A stretch of DNA of 64,000 bases from Prosthecobacter debontii. Its GTDB lineage: Bacteria; Verrucomicrobiota; Verrucomicrobiia; Chthoniobacterales; Chthoniobacteraceae. Position numbers and translations under genes: made by a program. This document shows, piece by piece, positions 33,773-42,694 of the stretch (the stretch's first letter is position 1; each line of letters begins with the position of its first letter). Under the pieces are notes generated by a model. It was not told the origin of the DNA, searched no databases, and saw nothing but the letters and a program-made list of their open reading frames with translations. The stretch covers positions 1 to 64,000 of the forward strand of contig CAMAUI010000003.1 in assembly GCA_945861385.1 (NCBI GenBank). The letters run 5' to 3'.

Positions 33773-34930
33773 CTACACCGTGCAAAGCTCGTCGAGCAGC
33801 CGGAACCGCTCGATGCCAAACTCCCGCATCACCGTCCGCGCGCGTTCCAGCCCGGCCATGTCTTCATCGCCGCGTTTCGTCGCCGCGATCATCAGGTTTT
33901 TTCCGGTGTGTTCGTTCGAGACAAACTCGAACACCTTCGCCTCGTAACCCCATGCCTCCAGCACGAGCGCCCGAAGCCCGTCCGTGAGCACCTCCGCCTG
34001 TCGCTCGGCGAGAATCCCGTGCCGCAGGATGGCGGCCAGCACTTCCGGCGCCCGCATTTGCGAACGCACTTCCTTGTGGCAGCACGGCGCGACGACGATC
34101 AGTTTTGCACCCGCGCGCACACCCGCGGCGAGCGCATCGTCGGTCGCGGTGTCGCACGCGTGCAGCGCGATCAGCACGTCGGGCGCGGCGGGAAGCGGGA
34201 AGTCCGCGATCGTCCCGCGATCGAACCTCAGCCCCTCGCATTCCAGTTCCCTCGCGATGGCGTTGGTCTTCCCCACGAGATCCTCCCGCTGCTCGACGCC
34301 GATGACCTCCGCTTTTCCCCGCCGCCGGAAATACTCGTGCGCGGCAAAAGTGAGGTAGCCCTTCCCCGCTCCCATGTCGCAGACGCGAACCGATTCCGCG
34401 GCGGCAAACGGCGAAGACTCGGTGAGATGCCCGAGGATTTCCACGAAGCGTTCCACCTGCCGCAACTTGTCCGCCATGCCGGGCCGCGCGACTCCATCGG
34501 CGGAGGTCACACCGAGCTTCGTGAGAAACGGGGCATTCGCGAGCGCACGCTCCTTGGGACGGTCATGCGCAGTCGGGAGCACAGCGGAGAAAGTGGGCCG
34601 CGACGCTTTCATCGTCCCCTCGCCTTTCGCGTCGGCTTTCAGCCGGAAATCGCCGGTTGTCGTGAAAAGGTTTGCCTCTTCGAAGACATCGGAGAGCAGC
34701 GAGCCCACCTGCGCCGGGGTCTCCGCGGGCGTCACATTGCGCGTCACATCCTTCGTCGCGTACCGCAGCGTGAGCGACACCGCGCGCCCCGCTTTCAAGT
34801 CCACAAACCGCGCATACACATTACGCAATTCCGCCTTACGCTCGCGCGGCCGGCTGAGCGTGAACTTTACAAAAGTCCCGCCGGCAAAGCTGGCGCGGAG
34901 TTTCTCCATCCATTGATCACGGGCAGTCAT
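33773..34930 (-). CDS. SAM-dependent methyltransferase (Methyltransf_32 type)
   Basis: 385 residues from ATG 34930. The N-terminal 130 residues are a poorly conserved alpha/beta segment (KFTLSRPRERKAELRNVYARF). The catalytic domain has motif I VCDMGAGKGYLTFAAHEYF (about 190), VIGVEQREDLV as motif II, and a Cys-Cys-His loop, APCCHKEVRSQMRAP. These match the PF13679 methyltransferase group, whose bacterial substrates are unknown. It is divergent from the two small genes at 34985 and 35199, 54 bases away. Start at 34930 avoids overlap with those genes. Confidence 0.8.
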   Translation of the reverse strand: MTARDQWMEKLRASFAGGTFVKFTLSRPRERKAELRNVYARFVDLKAGRAVSLTLRYATKDVTRNVTPAETPAQVGSLLSDVFEEANLFTTTGDFRLKADAKGEGTMKASRPTFSAVLPTAHDRPKERALANAPFLTKLGVTSADGVARPGMADKLRQVERFVEILGHLTESSPFAAAESVRVCDMGAGKGYLTFAAHEYFRRRGKAEVIGVEQREDLVGKTNAIARELECEGLRFDRGTIADFPLPAAPDVLIALHACDTATDDALAAGVRAGAKLIVVAPCCHKEVRSQMRAPEVLAAILRHGILAERQAEVLTDGLRALVLEAWGYEAKVFEFVSNEHTGKNLMIAATKRGDEDMAGLERARTVMREFGIERFRLLDELCTV

Positions 34931-34984
34931 CCGGGCAACTGTGTGCGAGTTGACCGCAGCCACACAATTCCCTATTATGCGCCC

Positions 34985-35197
34985 ATGACCGCCGCCGAGA
35001 TCATCCACGAGATTGACAGTCTGCCGCCCGCGGAACTGGCCGTGGTCGTGCGCCACACGAAGGAACTCGACAAACATCGCCAGCTCTCCGGCGAGGAAAT
35101 TGGCGTGCTCGCCCAGCAAATGGTGGACGCCACCGACCCCGCCGAAGTCGAGCGCCTGAAAGCCGAGATCACCAGGGGCTTCTACGGCGACCGGTGA
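34985..35197 (+). CDS. Small antitoxin-like protein
   Basis: 70 residues (MTAAEIIHEIDSLP ...). The sequence is acidic and helical, with the pattern of short antitoxin-like proteins common in Verrucomicrobia (AEIIHEIDSLPPAELAVVVRHTKEL). One base separates its stop from the next ATG, so the two genes are surely coexpressed. Its best reading is the antitoxin of a small two-gene module; this rests on size, spacing and remembered family patterns, not on a domain hit. No DNA-binding motif is obvious. Confidence 0.6.
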   Translation: MTAAEIIHEIDSLPPAELAVVVRHTKELDKHRQLSGEEIGVLAQQMVDATDPAEVERLKAEITRGFYGDR

Positions 35198-35198
35198 C

Positions 35199-35444
35199 AT
35201 GCCGAAAATCCGCCGCCGGAACCTCCCCCGCGCGGTGATGGCGCACCTCCTCGACCGCGTCCACCTGCGCCACATTTCAGTGGATCAGCTTGTCCTATTT
35301 TCCAACTGGTGCGCGCTGGAACCCGAAGTCCCCGCGGGCGAATGGTTCAAACGCTTCCCCGGCATGACCATCTGCGGGAAGGGCGAACTCGTGAAAACAT
35401 TCCTCCTCCCCGGACAAGCACCACACGGGCAGGAAGTGCAATGA
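35199..35444 (+). CDS. Small toxin-like partner protein
   Basis: 81 residues (MPKIRRRNLPRAVMAHLL ...), basic at the N-terminus and containing LVLFSNWCALEPEVPAGEWFKRFPGMTICGKGELVKTFLL. The last part resembles small proteins found as second members of two-gene cassettes in this phylum. No nuclease motif is visible. With the adjacent 70-residue acidic protein it forms a plausible toxin-antitoxin pair. It could instead be an ordinary small enzyme or regulator of unknown class. Confidence 0.55.
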   Translation: MPKIRRRNLPRAVMAHLLDRVHLRHISVDQLVLFSNWCALEPEVPAGEWFKRFPGMTICGKGELVKTFLLPGQAPHGQEVQ

Positions 35445-35756
35445 CCGCACCCATTGCGAGCGGCTTTTCCTTCGCGGGAAAATGAACGGCTGCCGCGCGG
35501 GGCAGCGGCATAGGCCCGCGGACACCGCGCATCACCGGCGGCACCTTCCGCTCCTGGGCGAAGTCAGCGCGACATTCACACTCACGAACCACGCCGGCCT
35601 CATCGCAAAGCAGCTCAAGCGCAAGCCCCGAACCGTCGAAGTCTATACTACATACGATCTGCGCTGCGCGTTTTGTGAAGCATGGCGCGCGGAGCGGCGC
35701 CATCCACCGGGAGTGCGCGCTTGCGCTGGCACCCGGTTGCTCCGCAATGTTGCGCG
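35445..35756. other. Gap upstream of dnaE without a supported gene
   Basis: About 310 bases. Open frames here are short, overlap on both strands and have no recognisable similarity. The 3' part (near 35636-35665) has an AT-richer patch (ctatactacatac) that could hold the dnaE promoter. I see no repeat or RNA. Confidence 0.4.
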
Positions 35757-38700
35757 ATGCCGGATTCGTTCGTTCATCTCCACTGCCACACGGAATACTC
35801 CACGCTCGATGGAGCTTGCCGTGTCGGCGCGGCTGTGGAGAAAGCGGCGAAGCTCGGCATGCCTGCGCTGGCGATCACGGACCACGGGGTGATGTATGGG
35901 GCGGTTGAGTTTTACCAGGCGTGCAACAAGGCGGGCATCAAGCCGATCATCGGCTGCGAGGTGTACATGTCGCCGGATTCTCATCTGAAAAAATCGGCAA
36001 GCACCAAGCAGGAGGGGAATTTTCACTTCACGCTGCTCGCGCAAAACGAACAGGGCTACAAGAACCTCATCAAGCTCGTCTCCATCGCGCATCTCGACGG
36101 GTTTTACTACAAGCCGCGCATGGACAAGGAGCTGCTCGCGCAATACTCGGCGGGGCTGATCGGGCTGAGCGGGTGTCTCAAGGGTGAGGTGCCGTATGCG
36201 ATCCATGCGCAGCAGGATTTAAAAAAGGCGCACGCGCTCGCGGCGACGTATCGCGACATTCTCGGGGCGGAGAATTATTTCATCGAGCTGTGCGACCACG
36301 GCATCGAGCAGCAGATCACCGTGAACCGCGAGCTGCCACGCATCGCGCGCGACCTCGGCGTGGGCCTCGTGGCGACGAACGACGTGCATTTTCTAAACAA
36401 GGAGGATCACGACGCGCACGACGTGCTCATCTGCATCGGCACCGCCGCGAACATCACTGACGAGCGCCGGCTGCGCTACGTGAGCGAGGTGTACTTCAAG
36501 ACGCCGGAGGAGATGCGCTCGATCTGGCGCGATTATCCCGGGGCGTGCGATAACACGCTGGCGATCGCCGAGCGCACGGGCTTCAAGCTGGATGACTCGC
36601 CGAAGTACCCGAACTACGAGACGCCGCCGGGCAAGACGCAGAACGGCTACCTGCGCGAGATCGCCGAGGCCGGCCTGCGGCGGCGCTACGGCCCGCGCGC
36701 CGACTCGGAGGAGATCCAGCGGCGCTACGAACTCGAGGTCGCCGTGCTCGAGAAGCAGGGTTTCGTGAACTACTTTCTCATCGTCTGGGACTTCATTGAC
36801 TGGGCGCGCAAGCAGGGCATCCCCGTCGGGCCGGGACGCGGCTCGGCGGCTGGCTCCATCGTGGCGTATGCGATGGGGATCACGGACATTGACCCGATCA
36901 AGTTCAAGCTGCTGTTCGAGCGGTTCCTGAATCCCGAACGGGTGTCGCCACCGGATATTGACGTGGACTTCTGCGTGAACCGCCGCGGTGAGGTCATCGA
37001 GTACGTGCGCAAAAAATACGGCGACCGCGCGGTGGCGATGATCATCACTTTCGGCACGCTCGGCGCAAAATCGGTCGTGCGCGACGTGGCGCGCGTGCAG
37101 GGCATGGGCTACAGCGACGCGGATCGCATCGCGAAGATGATCCCGACGGAGCTGAACATCACGCTCACGGGCTACGAGAAAAAGAACGCGGAGACGGGCG
37201 AAGTGGAGAAGGTGCTGGGGGCAATTGACAAGAATCCCGATCTCGCCGCCGCCGTGAAAAACGAACCCGCGACCGCCGCGGTGTGGGACGCCGCGGTGAA
37301 GCTCGAAGGCCTCACGCGCAACGTCGGCGTCCACGCGGCAGGCGTGGTCATCGGCGACCGCGACCTGTCCGACTACATCCCGCTCGCGCGCTCGAACGAC
37401 GGCACCATCGTCTCCCAATACGCGATGGGGCCGCTCGGCGATGTGGGAATGCTGAAGTGCGACTTCCTCGGGCTGAAAACGCTCACGGTGATCACGGACG
37501 CTGTCGCACTCATCCGCGCGCACACGCCCGCTTTCGACATAGACACGGTCACGCTCGATGACGCGGCGACGTTCGACATTTTCAACCGCGGCGAGACCAT
37601 CGCGGTATTCCAGGTCGAGTCCGGCGGCATGACGGGCTGGGCGAAGCAATTCGACATCGCGAGCATCGAGGACATCAACGCGCTCATCGCGCTGTTCCGG
37701 CCCGGCCCGATGGAGCTGATCCCCGATTACGTGAAGCGCAAAAAGGGCAAGGCGAAGGTGAAGGCGCCTCACGAACTGCTGATGGGAATCACGTCGGAAA
37801 CCTACGGTGTTCTCATTTACCAGGAGCAGGTGATGCAGGCCGCCCAAATCCTCGCCGGCTACACGCTCGGCGGCGCGGATCTGCTCCGCCGCGCGATGGG
37901 GAAAAAGGACAAGGACAAGATGGCCAAGGAGCGCGTCAAGTTCTGCGAGGGCGCCGCGAAGCTGCACAACATTTCCGCCGACAAGGCAAACGAGGTGTTC
38001 GACACGCTGGAGAAATTCGCGGGCTACGGATTCAACCGCTCGCATTCCGCCGCATACGCGTGGGTGAGCTACCAGACGGGTTTTCTAAAGGCGAACTACC
38101 CGGTGGAATTCATGGCCGCCGTGATGAGCAACGAAGTCGCGAACATGGACAAAATCGCCGTGTTCGTCGGCGAGTGCGAGCGCCTCGGCATCAAGCTCCT
38201 CGCGCCGGACATCAACGCGAGCGGCTTGAAATTTGAGCCGGCGGAGGTGAACGCGGAGGGCGTGGCGGCGCTGAAGGCGCTGCGGAAAGCCGCACGCGCC
38301 GTGGCAGCGGACGACGGCGAAGCCGCCGCCGCCGCCGTGGCTGCGACGCCCTCGTCGTCCCGATACATCGGGATATCCGCGGCGCCCCCGCCGCGAGATT
38401 CGTCTGGAGCCGAACACGACGCAGAGAACTACAATTTCGACGACCTGCCTTCGGGCAACGGCAATCACGCCCCGCGCGGCGAAGGCGCCGCGGATAGTTG
38501 CGACGGGGGCGTCGCAGCCACGACAAGCGGCGGCACCGCGGAGAAACCCCGCCTCGGCTCGATCCGCTACGGGCTCGCCGCGATCAAGAACGTCGGAGAA
38601 CTCGCAATGATCGCCGCCATCGAGGAGCGCAGGCACGGCGGGCCGTTCAAATCGCTCGATGATTTCTGCGCGCGCGTGGACTCCAAGAAGGTCAACCGCA

Positions 38701-39518
38701 AGGTCCTGGAAAGTCTCGTGAAATGCGGCGCGTTCGACTTCACCGGCATCGAACGCGCCTGGCTTTTTGCGGAAGTCGAGGGCGCGATGGCCGCCGCCAG
38801 CAGCTCGCAGCGCGACAAGGCCGCCGGACAGTCGTCGCTTTTCGGCGACATCGAGGGCGCGGCGCAGCCCGCGGCGAAGCGCGCAAACGCGAAAGTCCCG
38901 CCGTGGCCGCAAGGCGAGAAGCTCGCCTATGAGAAGGAACTGCTCGGATTCTACGTCACCGGCCATCCGCTCGACGAATACCGGGCCGAGCTGGGGCGGG
39001 ACAAATACACTCCCATCGCGCACCTCGGCGAAAAAGAAACCAAAAGCACCGTCACCATCGCCGGCCAGCTCGCGAGCGTGGATCGCAAGTTCACGAAAAA
39101 GGACGGAAAGCCCTTCGCCATCGTGATCCTCGAGGACATGACAGCATCGCTCGAAGTGATGATCTGGAGCGAAGCCTTCACGAAAAACCAGCGCCACCTT
39201 GAGGCCGGCAAAGTCGTTGCGATCACCGGCCGCCTCGACCAGCGCGACGAAGGCCCGCGAATCACCGCCGACAAGGTGGAGCCGCTCACAAAGTCCGCGC
39301 CGAAGGAAAAGCCGCTCGTGCTTACCCTCGATCGCGCGAAGGCGTCCGAGCGCGACCTGCTCGCCATCCGCGACGTGCTCGCACGCCACCCCGGCACGCG
39401 CCGGGTCGAATTCCGCATCCTCGGTGACCACGCCCCGCTCCGCCTCGTGCCGGACGAAGCCTTCGCCATAAATTTCAACGATGACGCAAAAGCCGCACTG
39501 AAACCGTGGATTTCCTGA
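35757..39518 (+). CDS. dnaE: DNA polymerase III alpha subunit DnaE with palindromic insertion
   Basis: 1253 residues against about 1150-1180 in typical DnaE. It is the replicative polymerase catalytic subunit. The N-terminal PHP domain has HLHCHTEYSTLDGA and ITDHGVMYG. The polymerase core has VGPGRGSAAGSIVAYAMGITDIDPI, with catalytic Asp in SPPDIDVDFC and later YQEQVMQ. The helix-hairpin-helix follows (GLAAIKNVGE, KSLDDFCARVD), then an OB domain near the C-terminus (TVTIAGQLASVDRKFTKKDGKPFAIVILEDM). About 90 extra residues sit between ALKALRKAARA and RYGLAAIKN, near residues 835-930. Around 62 of them are encoded by an inverted-repeat element (38337-38521). Start ATG 35757 matches the family N-terminus. 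Confidence 0.95.
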   Translation: MPDSFVHLHCHTEYSTLDGACRVGAAVEKAAKLGMPALAITDHGVMYGAVEFYQACNKAGIKPIIGCEVYMSPDSHLKKSASTKQEGNFHFTLLAQNEQGYKNLIKLVSIAHLDGFYYKPRMDKELLAQYSAGLIGLSGCLKGEVPYAIHAQQDLKKAHALAATYRDILGAENYFIELCDHGIEQQITVNRELPRIARDLGVGLVATNDVHFLNKEDHDAHDVLICIGTAANITDERRLRYVSEVYFKTPEEMRSIWRDYPGACDNTLAIAERTGFKLDDSPKYPNYETPPGKTQNGYLREIAEAGLRRRYGPRADSEEIQRRYELEVAVLEKQGFVNYFLIVWDFIDWARKQGIPVGPGRGSAAGSIVAYAMGITDIDPIKFKLLFERFLNPERVSPPDIDVDFCVNRRGEVIEYVRKKYGDRAVAMIITFGTLGAKSVVRDVARVQGMGYSDADRIAKMIPTELNITLTGYEKKNAETGEVEKVLGAIDKNPDLAAAVKNEPATAAVWDAAVKLEGLTRNVGVHAAGVVIGDRDLSDYIPLARSNDGTIVSQYAMGPLGDVGMLKCDFLGLKTLTVITDAVALIRAHTPAFDIDTVTLDDAATFDIFNRGETIAVFQVESGGMTGWAKQFDIASIEDINALIALFRPGPMELIPDYVKRKKGKAKVKAPHELLMGITSETYGVLIYQEQVMQAAQILAGYTLGGADLLRRAMGKKDKDKMAKERVKFCEGAAKLHNISADKANEVFDTLEKFAGYGFNRSHSAAYAWVSYQTGFLKANYPVEFMAAVMSNEVANMDKIAVFVGECERLGIKLLAPDINASGLKFEPAEVNAEGVAALKALRKAARAVAADDGEAAAAAVAATPSSSRYIGISAAPPPRDSSGAEHDAENYNFDDLPSGNGNHAPRGEGAADSCDGGVAATTSGGTAEKPRLGSIRYGLAAIKNVGELAMIAAIEERRHGGPFKSLDDFCARVDSKKVNRKVLESLVKCGAFDFTGIERAWLFAEVEGAMAAASSSQRDKAAGQSSLFGDIEGAAQPAAKRANAKVPPWPQGEKLAYEKELLGFYVTGHPLDEYRAELGRDKYTPIAHLGEKETKSTVTIAGQLASVDRKFTKKDGKPFAIVILEDMTASLEVMIWSEAFTKNQRHLEAGKVVAITGRLDQRDEGPRITADKVEPLTKSAPKEKPLVLTLDRAKASERDLLAIRDVLARHPGTRRVEFRILGDHAPLRLVPDEAFAINFNDDAKAALKPWIS
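38337..38521. repeat. In-frame palindromic element inside dnaE
   Basis: Inverted arms begin gtggctgcgacgccc on the left and, inverted, gtggctgcgacgccc on the right (38475-38521). Pairing resumes further in with tatccgcggcgcc and cgccgcg. The left arm holds a small internal hairpin (tcccgat ... atcggga). The whole 185 bases are open in the dnaE frame and encode a low-complexity stretch with Ser, Pro, Ala and Gly. Terminal sequence is shared with the intergenic element at 55357-55464. Confidence 0.8.
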
Positions 39519-39530
39519 TTCCCCCCGTAG

Positions 39531-39549
39531 CGCAAGCTGCCAGCTTGCG
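39531..39549. repeat. 19-bp palindrome downstream of dnaE
   Basis: The sequence cgcaagctgccagcttgcg has perfect 8-base arms around gcc. It lies 12 bases after the dnaE stop. It matches each arm of the palindrome inside the aldehyde dehydrogenase gene except for one compensating base pair (c-g becomes t-a). It could also serve as a hairpin at the end of the dnaE transcript, although no T-run follows. Confidence 0.6.
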
Positions 39550-39621
39550 GAAAACGCGCCCCCCGCGCATCCACGCATATGAACCCACAGAACGCCCCAG
39601 TCCCACTCCGCAACAACACTC

Positions 39622-40638
39622 ATGACACCATCACGCCACCAAAAGCCCATAAGGCCTGCACGCTCACCCTTGGGGGGGATTTTTCCACACATCCTGTCGC
39701 TCGCGTTCATCGCAGCGCCGCTTTTCCAAGCTTCCGCTGACCCCGTCATCGAAGCCGTGGCCAAGCAAAATGACCTCATCGTCCACTACGACAAGGCGAC
39801 GGACTTCAGCGGCATCACATGGATTGGCAACGACAACTATTACGCCGTCTCGAATCGCACCCTGGCGATTTTTACACTCAAGCTGAGCCTCGATCCCGCA
39901 AGCGGTGCAATCCATGCGGCGGCGTTTGGCTCAATGATTCCGGTGAAAGCGAACCTCTCCGACTTTGAGGGCATCGCGTGGCAGCCGGAGTTCAGGCGGC
40001 TGTACATCAGTTGCGAGAACGGCCACGGAATCACCGGATTCGACGAGGCCGGCGATGCGCGTTTTGCCGTGGAAGTTCCGAAGGTTTTCAGCCGCGCGCG
40101 TTTCAACAAGAGCCTTGAGTCACTCACATTTGGCGCGGGGCATTTCTGGACCGCCAACGAAGACACCCTCGATGGCGACGGCGAACTGAGTTCACGCTCC
40201 CGGGGCGGTCTCGTCCGGATTCAAAAATTCACCTCGTCATTCAAGCCTCTCGCCCAATTCGCCCATCGCACGGACCCCTCAGCGTTGCGCCCGAACAACA
40301 CCGGCACCGGACTCACCGATCTCTGCGCGCTTCCGGACGGACGGCTTCTCGCGCTGGAACGCGTCGTCGCCACGGGCCTTGTCGCGAAGATTTACCTGCT
40401 CGATTTCACCGATGCCACTGATGTCGGGAAATTCGCGCGCCTCGACCACGCGGACTTCAAGCCCGCCCGCAAGAAACTCCTCTTCGAGCGCCACACCGGC
40501 GGTGCCAATTACGAGGGCATCGCGCTTGGCCCTCAACTCGCCGGAGGCTGGCGCAGCCTCATCCTCATCGCGGACAGCGGCGGGGAGACGAAACATCGCC
40601 TGATGCCACTCCGCATCAAGCTGGGAGAGGCGAAGTAA
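39622..40638 (+). CDS. Secreted phytase-like esterase domain protein
   Basis: 338 residues with an N-terminal export signal (hydrophobic LSLAFIAAPLFQASA, cut near residue 40; the basic lead is long, so the real start could be a few codons later). The domain fits the esterase-like activity of phytase family (PF13449), a beta-propeller: DFSGITWIGNDNYYAVSN, DFEGIAWQPEFRRLYISCENG, NKSLESLTFGAGHFWTANED, GLTDLCALPDGRLLALER, ANYEGIALGPQL, LILIADSG. Acidic residues in these loops are the probable metal ligands. Periplasmic or outer-surface location is likely; phytate as substrate is not shown. Confidence 0.8.
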   Translation: MTPSRHQKPIRPARSPLGGIFPHILSLAFIAAPLFQASADPVIEAVAKQNDLIVHYDKATDFSGITWIGNDNYYAVSNRTLAIFTLKLSLDPASGAIHAAAFGSMIPVKANLSDFEGIAWQPEFRRLYISCENGHGITGFDEAGDARFAVEVPKVFSRARFNKSLESLTFGAGHFWTANEDTLDGDGELSSRSRGGLVRIQKFTSSFKPLAQFAHRTDPSALRPNNTGTGLTDLCALPDGRLLALERVVATGLVAKIYLLDFTDATDVGKFARLDHADFKPARKKLLFERHTGGANYEGIALGPQLAGGWRSLILIADSGGETKHRLMPLRIKLGEAK

Positions 40639-40886
40639 ACGGAGGAACGCCCGGAAAAAGGCTCACTGCACTTGCGCGTGGTTGAATGCCGCGCCGGGCG
40701 TCACGGCGTTCTCCGGAAGATCAGGGCGGTTCGTGAACGGCGCAGTTGCCGACACCAACCTGCGGCGTGGGATTTTACACTCTCCTTACATTAAACCCGG
40801 CCCGTGAACACAGGGGCTTAACATGAGTGTGCGAGTTTCCTCCACATGCTCGGGGCTCTGCCGCGGGCGTGAAATCAAACTACAAA

Positions 40887-42485
40887 ATGAAATCAATCCT
40901 GACCCGAAACATAACCACCATCGCTGCCATCGCACTCGTGACTGGCAGTGCGTTCGCCCAAGTGGCGAATCAACTGCCACCACCCAACCAGCAGCGGCCA
41001 CCGATCAACCAGCAACCACCGCCACCCGATCAGCAGCAGCCACCACCCAACCAGCAACCGCCACCACCCAACCAGCAACCACCGCCACCAAACCAGCAGC
41101 CGCCGCCACCCAACCAGCAGCCACCACCACCCAACCAGCAACCGCCACCACCCAACCAGCAACCGCCACCACCCAACCAGCAGCCGCCACCACCCAACCA
41201 GCAACCGCCACCGCCCAACCAGCAGCCGCCACCACCCAACCAGCAGCCGCCACCACCCGACCAGCAGCCGCCACCACCCAACCAGCAACCACCACCGCCC
41301 AACCAGCAGCCGCCACCACCCAACCAGCAGCCACCGCCGCCCAACCAGCAACCTCCACCCCCACCACCGGGAACTCCACCGCCAGCAGGACAACCGCCAC
41401 TCGGCGGCCCGCTGCCGGGGCTCACGCAGGAGGAACTTGCCGCCTTTCGTGAAGGACGCGGGGAGTTTCTCGAGGTCGAGAACCGCGCCGGTGGTCTTGG
41501 GCCGGTTTTCAACAACGTCTCGTGTGTCTCCTGCCACCGGGCGCCTGCTCCCGGCGGCGCCAGTCGTATCGTTGTGACACGCTTCGGGCATACGGAGGGC
41601 GGCGTTTTCGATCCGCTGGCGGAACTCGGCGGTTCGCTGCTGCAATTCCGCGCCATCGCGCCGGGTGCCAGGGAGTTTGTTCCGCCGCAGGCCAACGTCG
41701 TCGCGCGCCGGCAGACCACGCCGCTTTTCGGCCTCGGTCTCATCGAGGCGATCCCGGACGAAACGATCCTCGCCCTGGCAGCGCTTCCCGAAGTGGATGG
41801 TGTCAGCGGTCGTGCCTCGATGGTGCGTGATGTGGCCAGCGGCGAAATGCGCGTCGGGCGATTCGGATGGAAGGCGCAGCAAGCCACGTTGCTGTCGTTT
41901 TCCGCCGACGCGTATCTCAACGAGATGGGCATCACCAGCCGCCTCTTCCCCGATGAAAACGCGCCCAACGGAAATGCCGCGCTGCTCGCGCAATTCGACA
42001 GGGTCGCCGATCCCGAGGATGTCACGGGCCCGGATGGCCGCAGCGCGATTGATGCACTCGCGGACTTCCAGCGTCTGCTCGCGCCGCCGGCGCCGCGTCC
42101 GCTCACGGAAAATGGGACGGCTGGAAAGACACTGTTTGGCAGCGTCGGCTGCGCGCAGTGCCATGTGCCGGAATTGACAACGGGCGAAAATCCCGTCGCC
42201 GCGTTGAGCGGAAAAACAGTCGCGCTGTATTCCGACCTCCTGCTGCACGACATGGGCAGCCTCGGCGACGGCATCGTGCAGGGCGACGCGGGTGCGTCGG
42301 AATTCCGCACGCCGCCGCTGTGGGGACTGAGTGCGAGCAGCCCGTATCTGCACGACGGGCGCGCGGCGAACGTTGACCAGGCAATCCGCGCACACGACGG
42401 CGAAGGCCGCGCCGCGCGCGACCGCTACAATGCACTGACGCGCACGCAGCGAAATCAGCTCCTCGAATTCCTGCGCTCGCTCTGA
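40887..42485 (+). CDS. Di-haem peroxidase-like (DHOR) protein with PPPPNQQ repeat stalk
   Basis: 532 residues with a signal peptide (about 1-24, ending SAFAQ). Residues about 30-165 consist of roughly 18 heptapeptides, mostly PPPPNQQ, encoded by a 21-bp tandem repeat. The catalytic part (about 180-532) belongs to the di-haem oxidoreductase group (DUF1111, cytochrome c peroxidase-related). It has haem motifs CVSCH (near 215) and CAQCH (near 425), and GLIEAIPDETI, FGWKAQQATLLSF, LHDMGSLGDG and YLHDGRAANVDQAI. The repeat is probably an extended surface stalk. A terminator follows at 42510. It has no obvious operon partner. Confidence 0.9.
   Translation: MKSILTRNITTIAAIALVTGSAFAQVANQLPPPNQQRPPINQQPPPPDQQQPPPNQQPPPPNQQPPPPNQQPPPPNQQPPPPNQQPPPPNQQPPPPNQQPPPPNQQPPPPNQQPPPPNQQPPPPDQQPPPPNQQPPPPNQQPPPPNQQPPPPNQQPPPPPPGTPPPAGQPPLGGPLPGLTQEELAAFREGRGEFLEVENRAGGLGPVFNNVSCVSCHRAPAPGGASRIVVTRFGHTEGGVFDPLAELGGSLLQFRAIAPGAREFVPPQANVVARRQTTPLFGLGLIEAIPDETILALAALPEVDGVSGRASMVRDVASGEMRVGRFGWKAQQATLLSFSADAYLNEMGITSRLFPDENAPNGNAALLAQFDRVADPEDVTGPDGRSAIDALADFQRLLAPPAPRPLTENGTAGKTLFGSVGCAQCHVPELTTGENPVAALSGKTVALYSDLLLHDMGSLGDGIVQGDAGASEFRTPPLWGLSASSPYLHDGRAANVDQAIRAHDGEGRAARDRYNALTRTQRNQLLEFLRSL
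40974..41367 (+). repeat. 21-bp tandem repeat encoding PPPPNQQ heptads
   Basis: About 18 near-identical 21-base units of the type ccaccacccaaccagcagccg sit in the DHOR gene, all in frame. Units differ mainly at third codon positions (cca/ccg, cag/caa), so the peptide is nearly invariant, with rare Asp for Asn. Repeat number may vary between strains by slippage. Confidence 0.85.
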
Positions 42486-42509
42486 GCCCGACAGTCCGCC
42501 GAAATCACA

Positions 42510-42546
42510 GGCCCGCGCCGCGAAAGTGGCGCGGGCCTTGTCTTTT
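42510..42546 (+). terminator. Rho-independent terminator of the DHOR gene
   Basis: Stem ggcccgcgcc (42510-42519) pairs perfectly with ggcgcgggcc (42528-42537), followed by ttgtctttt. It starts 25 bases after the DHOR stop codon. Confidence 0.8.
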
Positions 42547-42694
42547 CAAATGAGCCGGAGCGCCCCCCGGATGTTCGCCCACGGATAGAGTGCCCGGATA
42601 GAGTGCCTGCCCGGCAACGGTGTCCAAAATTCGGTCAAAAACATGGCTCTGATTAGCTGCGCGGCGGGGAGAAGTCGAGGCAATCTTCCGGAGG

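Noticed and set aside
36393..38045. 550-residue minus-strand open frame inside dnaE
   Set aside because: Antisense shadow of dnaE with Arg/Asp/His/Val bias; no recognisable motif.
40660..40760. Possible protein fragment on the minus strand (ends in AAFNHAQVQ)
   Set aside because: It reads as a plausible C-terminus, but it is too short to assign and has no recognisable relative; I could not support a pseudogene.
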